In this document: one piece after another, positions 1 through 8,288 of the stretch
Layout of the letters: each line of letters begins with the position of its first letter
Numbering within the stretch: position 1 is the stretch's first letter
Origin: Prochlorococcus marinus str. MIT 1013
Lineage (GTDB): Bacteria > Cyanobacteriota > Cyanobacteriia > PCC-6307 > Cyanobiaceae
Direction: 5' to 3'
Length of the DNA stretch: 64,000 nt
NCBI RefSeq assembly: GCF_027359395.1
Contig: NZ_CP114778.1
Location: 1,860,001-1,924,000, forward strand
The notes under the pieces: model-generated
Told to the model about the DNA's origin: nothing
What the model saw: only the letters and a program-made list of their open reading frames with translations
Databases searched by the model: none
Position numbers and translations under genes: made by a program

Positions 1-2
1 AT

Positions 3-488
3 TCATATTTAGTTCTAATCACAGACAAAAGTAATTATAAATTCAAATTAATTCAAGATCGATGGAGAAAAAAGAATAATTTGTTGATAGAAAGATCAAT
101 TTTTCTTGATCGGATGGGAACAGATGATTTCCTCCACATAACAAGAAGCTGCGATATAATGTTGGATCCTTTTTACTTTGGTGGTGGCGTCACTTTTTAT
201 GAAGCGATGGCATATGGAATCCCATTTATTACATATCCCCACAATCAAAAAGTAAGAATTGTCTCTGCAGGCTATAAACAAATGAAGATACAGAATCCAC
301 CTATAGCTGCATCTCCGCAGGATTATATAAATTGGTGCAAATTATATTCTAAAGATAAAATGTTATTAGATTCAACAAAGAAAGAGTTAAAGCAACAAGC
401 AGAAAAATATTTATTCAATGATAATGAAATATATAAAGAGTACTATAAATTCTTTAAAGAAGCTGTTAAAAGCTCAAGAAAAGGATAA
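3..488 (+). CDS. O-GlcNAc-transferase-like glycosyltransferase, C-terminal part (cut by window edge)
   Basis: The reading frame is open from base 3, so the start lies upstream of the window and only about 160 residues are visible. The segment DPFYFGGGVTFYEAMAYGIP matches the nucleotide-sugar binding signature (DPFPxGGGTTxxEAL..G.P) of SPINDLY/OGT-like GT41 enzymes, which are often fused to TPRs. Such enzymes transfer sugars to proteins or surface glycans. A cluster role cannot be judged because upstream genes are missing. It lies left of attL, so it belongs to the flank or to an older island layer rather than to the 14.7-kb element. An ATG-like internal start (TTG at 81) is less likely given the open upstream frame. 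Confidence 0.7.
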   Translation, partial: SYLVLITDKSNYKFKLIQDRWRKKNNLLIERSIFLDRMGTDDFLHITRSCDIMLDPFYFGGGVTFYEAMAYGIPFITYPHNQKVRIVSAGYKQMKIQNPPIAASPQDYINWCKLYSKDKMLLDSTKKELKQQAEKYLFNDNEIYKEYYKFFKEAVKSSRKG

Positions 489-634
489 TCGTGATTATTC
501 AAAAGTCCAAATAGAACTAATATTTTGAGATGCTCTTCTATCCAATCTGGGCGACCAAATTGATACTACCTATGAAAAAAGTGTTCTGTAATTTGCCTCG
601 ATGTTTTCCTGTCGGTTTATTATTAGTTTCTTCC

Positions 635-771
635 TTAGAACCCATTTCCGTTGTATTGACTTCCAGAAGAACGAGCAGTGCCACTGCAACATATTCTCTG
701 GAAACTTAAGCAGAAATAGTAGTTCTTAAAAAGCTTGAAATCAGATTGATGGGAACAAAATATTTTTTCAT
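635..771 (-). pseudogene. Decayed copy of the secreted CPSG-repeat protein gene
   Basis: Reading on the minus strand from the ATG at 771 gives MKKYFVPINLISSFL, close to the signal peptide of the intact gene at 14962-15297. After about 21 codons there is an in-frame stop. A second frame then recovers SGTAxxSGSQYNGNGF, which is one repeat unit of the intact protein with its cysteines lost. The sequence just upstream of the start is also shared with the intact copy (about 771-816 versus 15297-15342). The gene is dead through frameshift, stop and loss of two repeat units. It is best read as a fossil of an earlier element end. Confidence 0.7.
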
Positions 772-864
772 TGGTTAATTCTTCACACCTTATCCTTATC
801 TAGTCCTGAGTGTTCTTGATGGATGCTTTTTATACATCCTCAGTTACTCCAACGCATTCGCATG

Positions 865-893
865 AAAAAAAGACCCCTTCTGGGGTCTTTTTA
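865..893 (-). terminator. Rho-independent terminator (stranded tRNA-Thr terminator)
   Basis: Stem AAAGACCCC / GGGGTCTTT with a 4-nt loop. On the minus strand it is followed by a run of seven T. It sits next to the stranded tRNA-Thr fragment in the same arrangement as the terminator at 15511-15535 beside the intact tRNA, so it is probably the terminator of the original or an earlier tRNA-Thr transcript. Confidence 0.75.
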
Positions 894-915
894 GTGCTCT
901 TAGTAGAGGGTCTTT

Positions 916-937
916 ATGCCCTCGTCGGGACTTGAAC
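916..937. repeat. attL: 22-bp copy of the tRNA-Thr 3' end
   Basis: Bases 916-937 are identical to 15571-15592, which form the 3' end (acceptor and T arm) of the intact minus-strand tRNA-Thr. Identity stops at both edges. The rest of the tRNA is absent here. A direct repeat of a tRNA 3' end, with an integrase gene just inside, is the hallmark of site-specific integration by a tyrosine recombinase. Confidence 0.88.
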
Positions 938-997
938 TGTTAGGCATGTCTTGTTGATGATTGGTCTTGTGGCGTGTAACTACGTTTTTATTGTTGA

Positions 998-1031
998 TTT
1001 TGGGGAACTTTTGGGGAACTTTTGTCCCCAA
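998..1031. repeat. Left GGGGAACTTTT repeats (putative integrase arm sites)
   Basis: Two head-to-tail copies of TTTTGGGGAACTT are followed by TGTCCCCAA, which makes an inverted repeat with the second copy (TTGGGG / CCCCAA). They lie about 60-95 bp inside attL. The same unit recurs five times at 15353-15428 inside attR and I did not notice it elsewhere. Position at both ends suggests arm-type binding by the integrase or excisionase. Confidence 0.5.
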
Positions 1032-1090
1032 CTTCTCTCGCTAAATATAAACTAATTAACTCTTAGAAACTAGGCGTGGAAAGGGATTTA

Positions 1091-1099
1091 TGCTATAAT
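1091..1099 (+). promoter_or_regulatory. Extended -10 promoter of the excisionase/integrase operon
   Basis: TGCTATAAT is a perfect TATAAT hexamer with the TGn extension, about 80 bp before the first start codon. No good -35 is visible, as expected for an extended -10 promoter. It would drive 1177-2645. Confidence 0.5.
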
Positions 1100-1176
1100 A
1101 GCAGTATTAGATGCGAAGAGAAGGATCTTTAAGGTTTAATTAGCGTCTCTAATTCTTTATTCTAAGTTAATTGATT

Positions 1177-1404
1177 ATGACCTTAACTAACGTTGGTGCA
1201 GTTGATCTGCGAAATTATTTTTTGTTTTGGAAGGATGTAATTGCTTTGACTGGTTCATCGGAAATGACCATTCGTCGAGCAATTGCAAGAGGTGACTTCC
1301 CTCCTCAAGTGAAGTTGTTTGGGAATAGAGGAAGAGTTGGATTTCGCAAGGCAGACATTCACCTTTGGTGCGAAGGGGGTTGGAGTGCAGAAGGAAATAC
1401 GTGA
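1177..1404 (+). CDS. AlpA-family excisionase / DNA-binding regulator
   Basis: A 75-residue protein with a MerR-like winged helix-turn-helix typical of AlpA/Xis proteins: residues after the N-terminus read FWKDVIALTGSSEMTIRRAI, then a GDFPPQVKLFGNRGRVGF wing and a DIHLWCEGG end. Such proteins direct excision or activate integrase expression. ATG at 1177 is preferred over TTG at 1171. Its TGA stop overlaps the integrase ATG (TGATG), so the two are translationally coupled. Position directly inside attL supports the excisionase role. Confidence 0.75.
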   Translation: MTLTNVGAVDLRNYFLFWKDVIALTGSSEMTIRRAIARGDFPPQVKLFGNRGRVGFRKADIHLWCEGGWSAEGNT

Positions 1405-2645
1405 TGCCTATTAGTGCAAGACAGATTAATAAAGCAATATCAGGAACGCTATCAGTTGAAAAGGGAAGTAGTTGCTATTTGCTTGTTAAGGGCAAGAGCA
1501 AAAGATTCTATGGGGTAACAAATATCGGATCGTCAGGTAGACGAAAGTACAAAGTTTATTTGGGTTATTGGCAGAAGGATTTCAACTCATCGGATAAAGT
1601 CCTTCAGCAATGGAATGAGATGAAAACTTGGGGTCTGGAAAATAATTGTGATCTCAGAAGATATGGGGAACGTTTTAATGTCAACAAATCAGAGGTGACA
1701 TTGAAAAAAGTTGTTGATCTTTTTATTCAACATAAAACCCATCATCAAAAATCTGATTCCAGTAAAACTTTCAGAAATCGTTTTGATCGCATCCTTCGGC
1801 GATTGCCTGATGGGATATTGGTTGACGACCTCGCTGGTTATGAAGGAACTCAGTTCATAAAAGAAAAAGTTCTTGATCCTGATGTTGCTCAAGGAAAAAT
1901 TCCAACTGCAAAAAGATACAGGCAAATGTTGAACAATCTTTTTAACTATGCGGTCGCTGATCGCTTGGTGCATCCAGAGCAAATTCCATACCGTTTAGAT
2001 ATGCAGTTCCCTTTTGAGAGTGAACATAAATCCAGACCACATCCACATCTTTCTTGGAACGATTTCAGCGGTTTCCTGCAAGTGCTTAATCTGAACCCAT
2101 GCAATGCTGATCGTCTTACTGATCTATCAACAAAGGCAGTTCTGTTGATGCTTACAAGGGTCTCTACCGTGGTAAGTATGCAATGGGACTGGTTCGATGC
2201 AGATAAAGATTGCTGGGTTATACCTTCCGAAACAACAGGTCTAAAAAGAAAAAAAGGTGATATAAAAAATCACCATTACATTCCAAATACTCCTCAATTG
2301 AGCAGGTTGATGGACTCATTGCGTCAAATCAATAGGAATGAAAAATATGTTTTTTACAGTCCATACAAAGGTCGTTATCCTTATGTCTCAAAGCAGACGC
2401 CAAATGATCATTTGAAGAATCTTGGTTATCAAGGCAGGCAAGATGTTCACGGTTTCAGGCACGTTGCAACTAACGCATTGGTGGATAAGTGTGAAATGGA
2501 TGAGCGTATGGTTTCTCGTTGTTTAGGGCATCTCCATAAAGATGGTTCTATTGGTCACTATGACTTTGCCGAAAGAATTAAACCAAGAAAAGTGGTTCAC
2601 GAATGCTGGAACCAGTTGTTAGATGATGAAGGATTGAGCGTCTAG
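1404..2645 (+). CDS. int: Tyrosine recombinase (site-specific integrase)
   Basis: A 413-residue phage-type integrase that would catalyse recombination between the tRNA-Thr attachment sites. Catalytic residues in order: Arg near residue 252 (LMLTRVSTVV), a beta-hairpin Lys near 288 (GDIKNHHYIP), HGFRH with His/Arg near 349 and 352, His near 376 (CLGHLHKDGS) and the nucleophile Tyr near 386 (GHYDF). The N-terminal 100 residues contain a DUF4102-like or arm-binding region, followed by a SAM-like core-binding domain. A longer start at 1365 overlaps the upstream gene deeply and lacks reason. ATG 1404 is coupled to the excisionase stop. All catalytic residues are present, so the enzyme looks active. 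Confidence 0.88.
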   Translation: MPISARQINKAISGTLSVEKGSSCYLLVKGKSKRFYGVTNIGSSGRRKYKVYLGYWQKDFNSSDKVLQQWNEMKTWGLENNCDLRRYGERFNVNKSEVTLKKVVDLFIQHKTHHQKSDSSKTFRNRFDRILRRLPDGILVDDLAGYEGTQFIKEKVLDPDVAQGKIPTAKRYRQMLNNLFNYAVADRLVHPEQIPYRLDMQFPFESEHKSRPHPHLSWNDFSGFLQVLNLNPCNADRLTDLSTKAVLLMLTRVSTVVSMQWDWFDADKDCWVIPSETTGLKRKKGDIKNHHYIPNTPQLSRLMDSLRQINRNEKYVFYSPYKGRYPYVSKQTPNDHLKNLGYQGRQDVHGFRHVATNALVDKCEMDERMVSRCLGHLHKDGSIGHYDFAERIKPRKVVHECWNQLLDDEGLSV

Positions 2646-2917
2646 GCAGCAGCATCATTGATTTGATGCTCTATTAATTCCCAATCATTAGAGAGAAGTT
2701 CATTCCAAGTCTCATGAGCAGATTCATAATCCAATCTTCTTGTGTTCTTTAATTTGGTTGGTATGCCTTCTTCGGTGCAATACCAGAGTTGAGTGAAGAC
2801 AGTCGGAGCAACCATGACCGATTTGGGATCACGAATAAAGAACAGACAAAAATCTCTTGTTGGTGCAACTAACCATCCTGTTGGTGTTGGCAATGCTTCT
2901 CTGATTGGTTGATTCAT
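2642..2917 (-). CDS. DUF1651-type small cyanobacterial protein
   Basis: A 91-residue protein with the pattern GWLVAPTRDFCLFFIRDPKS, an LWYCTEEG centre, then TRRLDYESAHETWNELLSNDWE. This resembles the DUF1651 family, which is restricted to marine picocyanobacteria and has no known function. It overlaps the end of the convergent integrase by 4 bp. A truncated second copy lies at 11027-11160. A Shine-Dalgarno-like GGAGAG precedes the ATG. Membership of DUF1651 is recalled from family pattern and not searched. Confidence 0.6.
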   Translation of the reverse strand: MNQPIREALPTPTGWLVAPTRDFCLFFIRDPKSVMVAPTVFTQLWYCTEEGIPTKLKNTRRLDYESAHETWNELLSNDWELIEHQINDAAA

Positions 2918-2943
2918 ACTTCTCTCCTTTAATTCAAGGCATC

Positions 2944-2982
2944 AAAAAAGCACCTTGCTCACTGGTATTACGCAGGTGCTTT
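2944..2982 (-). terminator. Terminator below the 3219-9199 operon
   Basis: Stem AAAGCACCT (2947-2955) / AGGTGCTTT (2974-2982) with an 18-nt loop. On the minus strand it is followed by six T and then GATGCC. It would end transcripts coming from the nuclease operon after the hairpin element at 3061-3203. Confidence 0.55.
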
Positions 2983-3060
2983 ATGAGTTAGGACTGCTTG
3001 CGTGAGGAATGTCCTAGTACAGATATACTATTAAGATTATTCGGAGTCGTCAAGTGATTT

Positions 3061-3203
3061 GCATTAAGGAAGGCAAACTGCTGCTTCAGCGACCTTGAGT
3101 GCCTTCCTCTGCCCAACAGAACATTTGCCTGAGGAGTTGTTCTGCTTTTCCTTTTCTAATCAAAAAACAAAGTGGTAGACATCAAGAAAAACTCCTAATT
3201 AGT
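3061..3203 (-). repeat. Structured intergenic element, copy i (two hairpins, anti-SD loop)
   Basis: On the minus strand, directly after the stop of the gene at 3219-4961, come a 7-bp stem CAGAACA / TGTTCTG with loop ACTCCTCAGGCAAA, then a stem AGGAAGGC / GCCTTCCT enclosing CTCAAGGTCGCTGAAGCAGC. The same layout recurs at 9511-9660 after another minus-strand gene. Stem sequences differ while pairing is kept and the enclosed sequence is conserved, which points to a selected structure. It could be a 3' UTR-derived sRNA or a processing/termination element. Confidence 0.55.
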
Positions 3204-3218
3204 ACTTGGGTATAAAAG

Positions 3219-4961
3219 TCATAACTGAGATTTAATTCCTTCTGCCCATGCTTTCCATTCCTGATCTTCTGCAGGTATCCATCCTCTTCGGAATTTCTGG
3301 ATCATTTTATCTAAATTTAAATTCGTAAGTGTTCTCATTCTCCACATCCCACACTGTTCATTCTCGATCCAAATATCAAAGTATTGATCAGCAAAACACC
3401 AGATTTCTTTTCTAGTAGACGGACGCGACCAACTCATATCATCTTTGGATCTTAGAAATTTATATATCTCTTCTAAGTATCCATTTCTCCTTGCTGCGTC
3501 GTAAGCGCCATTATTGGCATCGACAAATTCAGAACGGTCAGTACATGATCTAGCAAACTCAACAATTTTCTTTTTTTTCCATGTATGTGCCTTTTCAATC
3601 GACCGCATATGAGTACATGCTTTATCTAATAATCTTTGAGTACAAGCAGCATCATAAATTCTTGGACTTTTCTTTTTGAATTCTCCTCTTGTTGCATATT
3701 TTTTTGCTTCAGCAAAAATTATTTCATCTGTATGGATTCTCCTATCTGTACCGGTTCGCCCAAGTTGCTTTTCATCATTTAGCAATATAAATCCTTTACG
3801 TTGATATTTTTTGAACCATTTAAATTCTGCTTCCTTAACCTGACTTGAATCAAACAAATAATCAGTAAGTTGAATAAACTCAGTGTCTTTTAAATTTGTG
3901 ATTGCTTTTGAACTAGCAGTATTATTCTCACTTTTATGACCTTCCATTCTTGCATTAAATAATTGCCTAGTTATTCCTACATAAGCAAGGTTTTTTCTTT
4001 TATTTAAAATTACATAAATGCAATGATTATAACCATCAGCATGAGATTTCATATGTGAGCATATTTCATCTAACCAACCATTCTTTAATGCTGCGTTATA
4101 AGCACTACCGAATTCCTTTTGAAATTCATTTCTATAATGATATTTACTTGCTTTCTCTTTACATTTTTCTATCGTCCAATAACCATGAGGGACTAATAAT
4201 CTATCCATCTTTTTAACCACCTCTGTAAGGTATCCATTCTTGCAAGCATAAAGATAAGCACCTTTTTTTTCGGTTCTGAATTTTTTTAGTGATTTATATT
4301 GTTTTGCTACTTCCATTAACATTGATTTAGTCCAATATATTGATTTCATATGTGCACATACTTCATCGACTATTCCATATCTTTTTGCTGCTTTATATGC
4401 TCCATATGCTCCTTTTTGAAACTTTTTTCTCCCGTTATATTTTAATGCTTCTTGTTTAATACTTTCTGGGTCCCATTTTTCTGAAAACTTTGGTTTCATA
4501 TGACTACATATTTCATCCATTATTCCCAATTTATATGCTGCTCTTACAGCACCTTTAAATTCTCTTGCAAAGTCTTTTCTACGATCAAATTTTAATGCTT
4601 CTTCTCTAATACTTTTTTCGTCCCATTTTCTTGATTCCCTTTTAGGCATATGTTCGCAAATATCATCTATTATTCCTAATTTTCTTGCTGCTCCATACGC
4701 ACTACGACAACCTGACTGAAATTTACCTCTTGAGTCGTATTTTAATGCTTCTTCTTTAATACTTTTTGCATCCCATTTTCTTGTTGAACCTTTTGGCATA
4801 TGAGCGCAAACTTGATCAATAATTCCAAGTTTTAATGCTGCCTGATATGCACCTGCGGTGCCTTTTTCAAAGTCAGATCGTCGATCGTATTTCAGTGCCT
4901 CTTTCTGGATAATTTCATGTGTCCATTTTCTTGGTTTGCTTTTTCGTTCTATTCGTTTCAT
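3219..4961 (-). CDS. GIY-YIG nuclease domain embedded in eight helical repeats
   Basis: A 580-residue protein with six tandem repeats of about 43-48 residues (pattern W..ksI..EAlkYd.R..F.kg..gAY.AArklGiiDeiC.HM), then a GIY-YIG-type domain near residues 310-400 (IYVILNKRKNLAYVGIT, Arg and His of RMEGH), then two more repeats and a basic Trp-rich tail. GIY-YIG domains are nickases or nucleases found in homing enzymes, restriction enzymes and phage proteins. The repeats probably bind DNA. It is the last gene of a minus-strand operon and starts 18 nt after the PD-(D/E)XK gene. The catalytic Glu is not obvious by eye (a Glu lies at the QVKEAEFKW segment). Homing or defence roles are both possible. 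Confidence 0.65.
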   Translation of the reverse strand: MKRIERKSKPRKWTHEIIQKEALKYDRRSDFEKGTAGAYQAALKLGIIDQVCAHMPKGSTRKWDAKSIKEEALKYDSRGKFQSGCRSAYGAARKLGIIDDICEHMPKRESRKWDEKSIREEALKFDRRKDFAREFKGAVRAAYKLGIMDEICSHMKPKFSEKWDPESIKQEALKYNGRKKFQKGAYGAYKAAKRYGIVDEVCAHMKSIYWTKSMLMEVAKQYKSLKKFRTEKKGAYLYACKNGYLTEVVKKMDRLLVPHGYWTIEKCKEKASKYHYRNEFQKEFGSAYNAALKNGWLDEICSHMKSHADGYNHCIYVILNKRKNLAYVGITRQLFNARMEGHKSENNTASSKAITNLKDTEFIQLTDYLFDSSQVKEAEFKWFKKYQRKGFILLNDEKQLGRTGTDRRIHTDEIIFAEAKKYATRGEFKKKSPRIYDAACTQRLLDKACTHMRSIEKAHTWKKKKIVEFARSCTDRSEFVDANNGAYDAARRNGYLEEIYKFLRSKDDMSWSRPSTRKEIWCFADQYFDIWIENEQCGMWRMRTLTNLNLDKMIQKFRRGWIPAEDQEWKAWAEGIKSQL

Positions 4962-4979
4962 ATGTTTTTATCATTCCTA

Positions 4980-5831
4980 CTAAAACAAACTTCCTTGAGA
5001 GTCATCACCACGATCAATTCCATCAGGATGAACTGCTCTTGCATATTGATCTGAGTAAGCACAGTTCTTACAACTCTCATGAGGTTGTGGGATCTGGTGC
5101 TGATTCATGAGAGAAACCATTTCATCAATCTCTTCTTCTATCCAACTCATATCCCAGTTGTAAGGAATTAGATACTCATCAAAGTTCATTGTTTTATGGA
5201 ATCCGTCTTCCTCTCTTTTGGCATTGCAGACCAAGAAGTAAGCAGTCGGATGAACTTCAAAACCCATTCCTGAAAGTAGATAGGAATAGAAGTCCATTTG
5301 GGTTTTGTATCCCTGATGGTATGGATCATCTAGATATTCTCTTTTATCAACCAGTCCACTCTTTGCTTGTGATTTGTAGTCAACAACGATCAATTGATTG
5401 GTACGAGTGTCTTGCCAAATATCGTCTACTCCTCCAGTCAAAATAATGTTTGTATCCTTGTGCCGAAGCATCAATCCATGGTGAAGAGAGTCCCTCCACT
5501 TATCCATCTGAGGATGATCAAAAGGAACGACATGACCTAAACCATTAGGAGCAAAAAGTCTGTGAGGAATCTGCCGATGTCTGCACTCATCAAACTCTTT
5601 TTTAAGTAATCGGTCAGTGGTTTCATTGAGAGTCCAACCTGGTGTTCCTGGAGGGTCTAAACCTTTGACACGATTGAGATAAAAGCATCTAGGACAGGAA
5701 AGAAAATCAGAGAATTTACCTCTACTTATTTTGAAGTCTTCTTGTTGATGAGGTGAATAGATCGATGATGCTTTGACTCTGCATCCAGTTGCTTTCACAA
5801 ATCCTTTTTTGTTTCTTTTGAGATCGATCAT
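4980..5831 (-). CDS. PD-(D/E)XK nuclease, Cas4/AddB-like with probable Fe-S cluster
   Basis: A 283-residue protein with the RecB-family nuclease motifs: GGVDDIW (metal-binding Asp), IVVDYKSQAK (D-x-K catalytic pair) and QGYKTQMDFYSYLL (Q-x(3)-Y motif). An N-terminal SCPRCFY and a C-terminal CKNCAY provide four cysteines, the arrangement of the 4Fe-4S cluster in Cas4 and AddB. There is no CRISPR array or other cas gene nearby, so it is a solo Cas4-like exonuclease, a kind often found in phages and mobile elements. It starts 3 nt after its upstream neighbour, so co-translation is likely. Confidence 0.75.
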   Translation of the reverse strand: MIDLKRNKKGFVKATGCRVKASSIYSPHQQEDFKISRGKFSDFLSCPRCFYLNRVKGLDPPGTPGWTLNETTDRLLKKEFDECRHRQIPHRLFAPNGLGHVVPFDHPQMDKWRDSLHHGLMLRHKDTNIILTGGVDDIWQDTRTNQLIVVDYKSQAKSGLVDKREYLDDPYHQGYKTQMDFYSYLLSGMGFEVHPTAYFLVCNAKREEDGFHKTMNFDEYLIPYNWDMSWIEEEIDEMVSLMNQHQIPQPHESCKNCAYSDQYARAVHPDGIDRGDDSQGSLF

Positions 5832-5834
5832 CGT

Positions 5835-6371
5835 TTAACCGTCATAGAAACTTTCAATGGTGAAACCTTCTTCATCAAGCAATTTTCGATTGAATCCATA
5901 AAGACCTTCTAAGACAACTTTGGAATCTTTCTCTTTCAAATAAACCATCTCTTGTTCAATATCATTTTCTTGATCTACTAATTGAACAAATGAAGGGATG
6001 GTAAAACTATAAGTTCCATTTGTTAATTGCTCTGTCTCTACGTCTATCCATTCACCCGCACAACTGATCTCTTCATCAAAGTCATCTTTGTGCTTTTCAT
6101 AAACCTCTTGAGTCATGCATCCTGTAATTTCATGCTCATCAAATGAGGTCTGGTAATAATTGTCTTTGTACTTCAGAACTACAAATAGATCCTCTCCGTA
6201 AGAGATAGGTTCATCCAAGGGATATTCAATTTGTTTGCATCCTTGATAAGGGTTGTTCTCGTGCTCACATTGATTACCTAATCCATCCGTATTGTTCACG
6301 TCGAGATTGTTGAACTGATCTACAAGTTCATTGAATGTTGATGGATAAGGTTTACGAGATTGATTAGTCAT
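5835..6371 (-). CDS. Hypothetical acidic protein in nuclease operon
   Basis: About 178 residues, strongly acidic and not recognised. Four cysteines (CEHENNPYQGC, TGCMTQ, SCAGEW) could be structural. Two ATGs are possible: 6380 lies only 1 nt from the GGAGG sequence, while 6371 has it about 9-10 nt upstream, so 6371 is preferred. Either start overlaps or abuts the upstream stop (6373-6375). The tight placement between two other acidic or nuclease genes suggests a partner protein. Acidic composition would fit a DNA mimic or inhibitor but nothing proves it. Confidence 0.6.
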   Translation of the reverse strand: MTNQSRKPYPSTFNELVDQFNNLDVNNTDGLGNQCEHENNPYQGCKQIEYPLDEPISYGEDLFVVLKYKDNYYQTSFDEHEITGCMTQEVYEKHKDDFDEEISCAGEWIDVETEQLTNGTYSFTIPSFVQLVDQENDIEQEMVYLKEKDSKVVLEGLYGFNRKLLDEEGFTIESFYDG

Positions 6372-6372
6372 A

Positions 6373-6972
6373 TCAATCATCCCTCCAAGTAGATGATTCC
6401 TTGCAGCAGTCTTCGTACCTCAGTCCCCAATAATCTGCGATCTCTTCATAAGTAAACCAAGAGGATCCTTCTATCCATTTCAAATCCCAAGGATTTACAT
6501 AGACCATATTCATTACTGATTGCACCATCATTGGTTCTTTAAAACCAAGTTCTTCAATGTATTCTTCTGCCGAATCACTATCTCCATATGTGATCTCTTC
6601 ATTTACGTAATCAATATCGAAATCAACTAATTCTGTCCCTTCATAGAATTCCTTATTTGCCTCTACAAGTCTTTTAGGGACATAAACAATTCCTGTGTGG
6701 TCATCACTGATTACTAATCGGTCTTTGTAAATATCAAAGAAATTATCTTCGTCTTTATGAGTAGCACTATGATTTTTCTCTGCCTCATCGATTGCTTTCT
6801 TTAGGTGATCAACTAAAGGAATCTTTTTCCCTTGATCATCGATATGAAAATAACCAAGTGCTAGGGCAATTGAACTTTCATCTTGACCATCAAGGTCTTC
6901 CATAACGGAGGCAAGATAATCACCTTTGCATACCTTATTTAAATCATCAGGTTCAAAAGTTTTTGGTGTCAT
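6373..6972 (-). CDS. Hypothetical acidic protein in nuclease operon
   Basis: A 199-residue soluble, acidic protein with no recognised domain. Visible traits are a HLKKAIDEAEKNH helix, a beta-rich middle (RLVISDDHTGIVYVPKRL) and an aromatic C-terminal part (SSWFTYEEIADYWGLRYEDC) which resembles a small helix-turn-helix-like or Cys-containing tail. The ATG overlaps the stop of the upstream TPR gene by 4 nt (ATGA), so translation is coupled. It has base composition like its neighbours. Confidence 0.6.
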   Translation of the reverse strand: MTPKTFEPDDLNKVCKGDYLASVMEDLDGQDESSIALALGYFHIDDQGKKIPLVDHLKKAIDEAEKNHSATHKDEDNFFDIYKDRLVISDDHTGIVYVPKRLVEANKEFYEGTELVDFDIDYVNEEITYGDSDSAEEYIEELGFKEPMMVQSVMNMVYVNPWDLKWIEGSSWFTYEEIADYWGLRYEDCCKESSTWRDD

Positions 6973-8288
6973 TTGTTCCTCAGTGAGTTAATCATCTTGT
7001 TTACCTCAACCTCTTGTGCAGTTCCTTTGATCTCAGATGATTGAGAGTAATCCTCCAAAACTTTAAGTGCTTTTTCATCACCCATTTCTGCTGCTTTGAA
7101 TATTGCATCGAAAGACCCTTGCAGATCTCCAATCTTTAATTTGCTAGTACCTAATAAATAATAAGGAAATGCATCACAGTCAGGATTGAGTTCTAATCCT
7201 TTCTCTAAATCAGCAATAGCACTTTGGTAATCCTCTAAACAATATTTACTAAATCCTCTACCAAAATATGATGGAGAAATATCATCCCCATTATCATGAT
7301 TATCTATAACAAAACTATAATCAATAATCGCACCTTGATGATCTCCTAGGGATTGTTTATTTTTAGCAAGATCATAATAAATTTCTTCGTCATTTTGATC
7401 AGACTCCAGTATCTTATTCAGATCAAAGATTGCACCCTTATAATCTTCCAAATTTCTTTTAACTATTGATCTATTAATATAGGCATCTCTATAATCTGGA
7501 AGTATTTCTATGATTTTATTATAATCTTTAAGTGCTTCATTGTAATTATTTAAATCGCAGTAAGTTGAACCCCTATTCATTAAAACTATATGGTCTGTCG
7601 GAACAATATTTAATGCAATATTGAAATCATTAATTGCACCTTGATAGTCTTCAGTTAAAGATCGAGCATACCCACGACTATTCAATATCTGTATATTTTC
7701 TGGTTCTATTGAAAGAGCATTTGTATAATAATTTATTGCTTGATCTATGTTTCCTTTAGACTCTAATTGACGACCAATAGAATATAATTCTTGGACACTA
7801 CTAGGTGATAATTTATCTTCTAATTCTGTCTCAAAATTTTCACGACTTGTTTTTCTTTCTCTATTTACTGATGGTTGACAAAGTAAATACCAAATATATA
7901 AACCTATTGATACTTTAATTAAACCAAAAACCCCTGATCTTGGTAAGAAGATTGCATACCACCATAGAAAACTCTTTCCTGCATCATTTAGTCTTCGTAA
8001 AGAGAGAGTATAAAATGGTGCAAATGCTATTGAATAAGTCAATACTCTTAAAACAGAATAGAGAGAAGAATTGATTGACTTTATAAACTCACCTTGGAAA
8101 GGTTGTAAGTATAAAATTATCAAATAATAGATTAAAGCATTGAAAATTATCCCAGGTAAATATAAGAAGAAATCCTTTCGAGATACAAATTTCTCAGTAT
8201 TTAAAATATCAATAAATGGAATAAGATAATATCTAAATATTTTTTTAAATCTATTTCTTTTTTTGTCGTTCATAGATTTCATTTGCAA
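6969..8288 (-). CDS. DUF805 membrane domain fused to TPR repeats
   Basis: A 439-residue protein. Residues 20-140 hold three to four hydrophobic helices with the DUF805 signature LSLRRLNDAGKSFLWW, then about eight TPR units (for example DYQGAINDFNIALNIVPTD, NYNEALKDYNKIIEILPDYRD, DYKGAIFDLNKILESDQND). TPRs mediate protein binding, so this could be a membrane-anchored scaffold. The start overlaps the upstream gene's stop by 10 nt. Alternative ATGs at 8282 and 8273 would shorten it by 2 or 5 residues. Second gene of the operon. Confidence 0.75.
   Translation of the reverse strand: MQMKSMNDKKRNRFKKIFRYYLIPFIDILNTEKFVSRKDFFLYLPGIIFNALIYYLIILYLQPFQGEFIKSINSSLYSVLRVLTYSIAFAPFYTLSLRRLNDAGKSFLWWYAIFLPRSGVFGLIKVSIGLYIWYLLCQPSVNRERKTSRENFETELEDKLSPSSVQELYSIGRQLESKGNIDQAINYYTNALSIEPENIQILNSRGYARSLTEDYQGAINDFNIALNIVPTDHIVLMNRGSTYCDLNNYNEALKDYNKIIEILPDYRDAYINRSIVKRNLEDYKGAIFDLNKILESDQNDEEIYYDLAKNKQSLGDHQGAIIDYSFVIDNHDNGDDISPSYFGRGFSKYCLEDYQSAIADLEKGLELNPDCDAFPYYLLGTSKLKIGDLQGSFDAIFKAAEMGDEKALKVLEDYSQSSEIKGTAQEVEVNKMINSLRNK

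Noticed and set aside
1365-1403. Upstream TTG/ATG-less extension of the integrase frame
   Set aside because: Would overlap the excisionase gene by 39 nt; the TGATG junction at 1402-1406 is the natural coupled start.
3219-4961. Regular ~140-bp repeats that could be taken for a CRISPR array
   Set aside because: The repeats code for protein helices in one long frame, units are too long and diverged, and no spacers or cas1/cas2 exist. The Cas4-like gene next to it is a solo nuclease.
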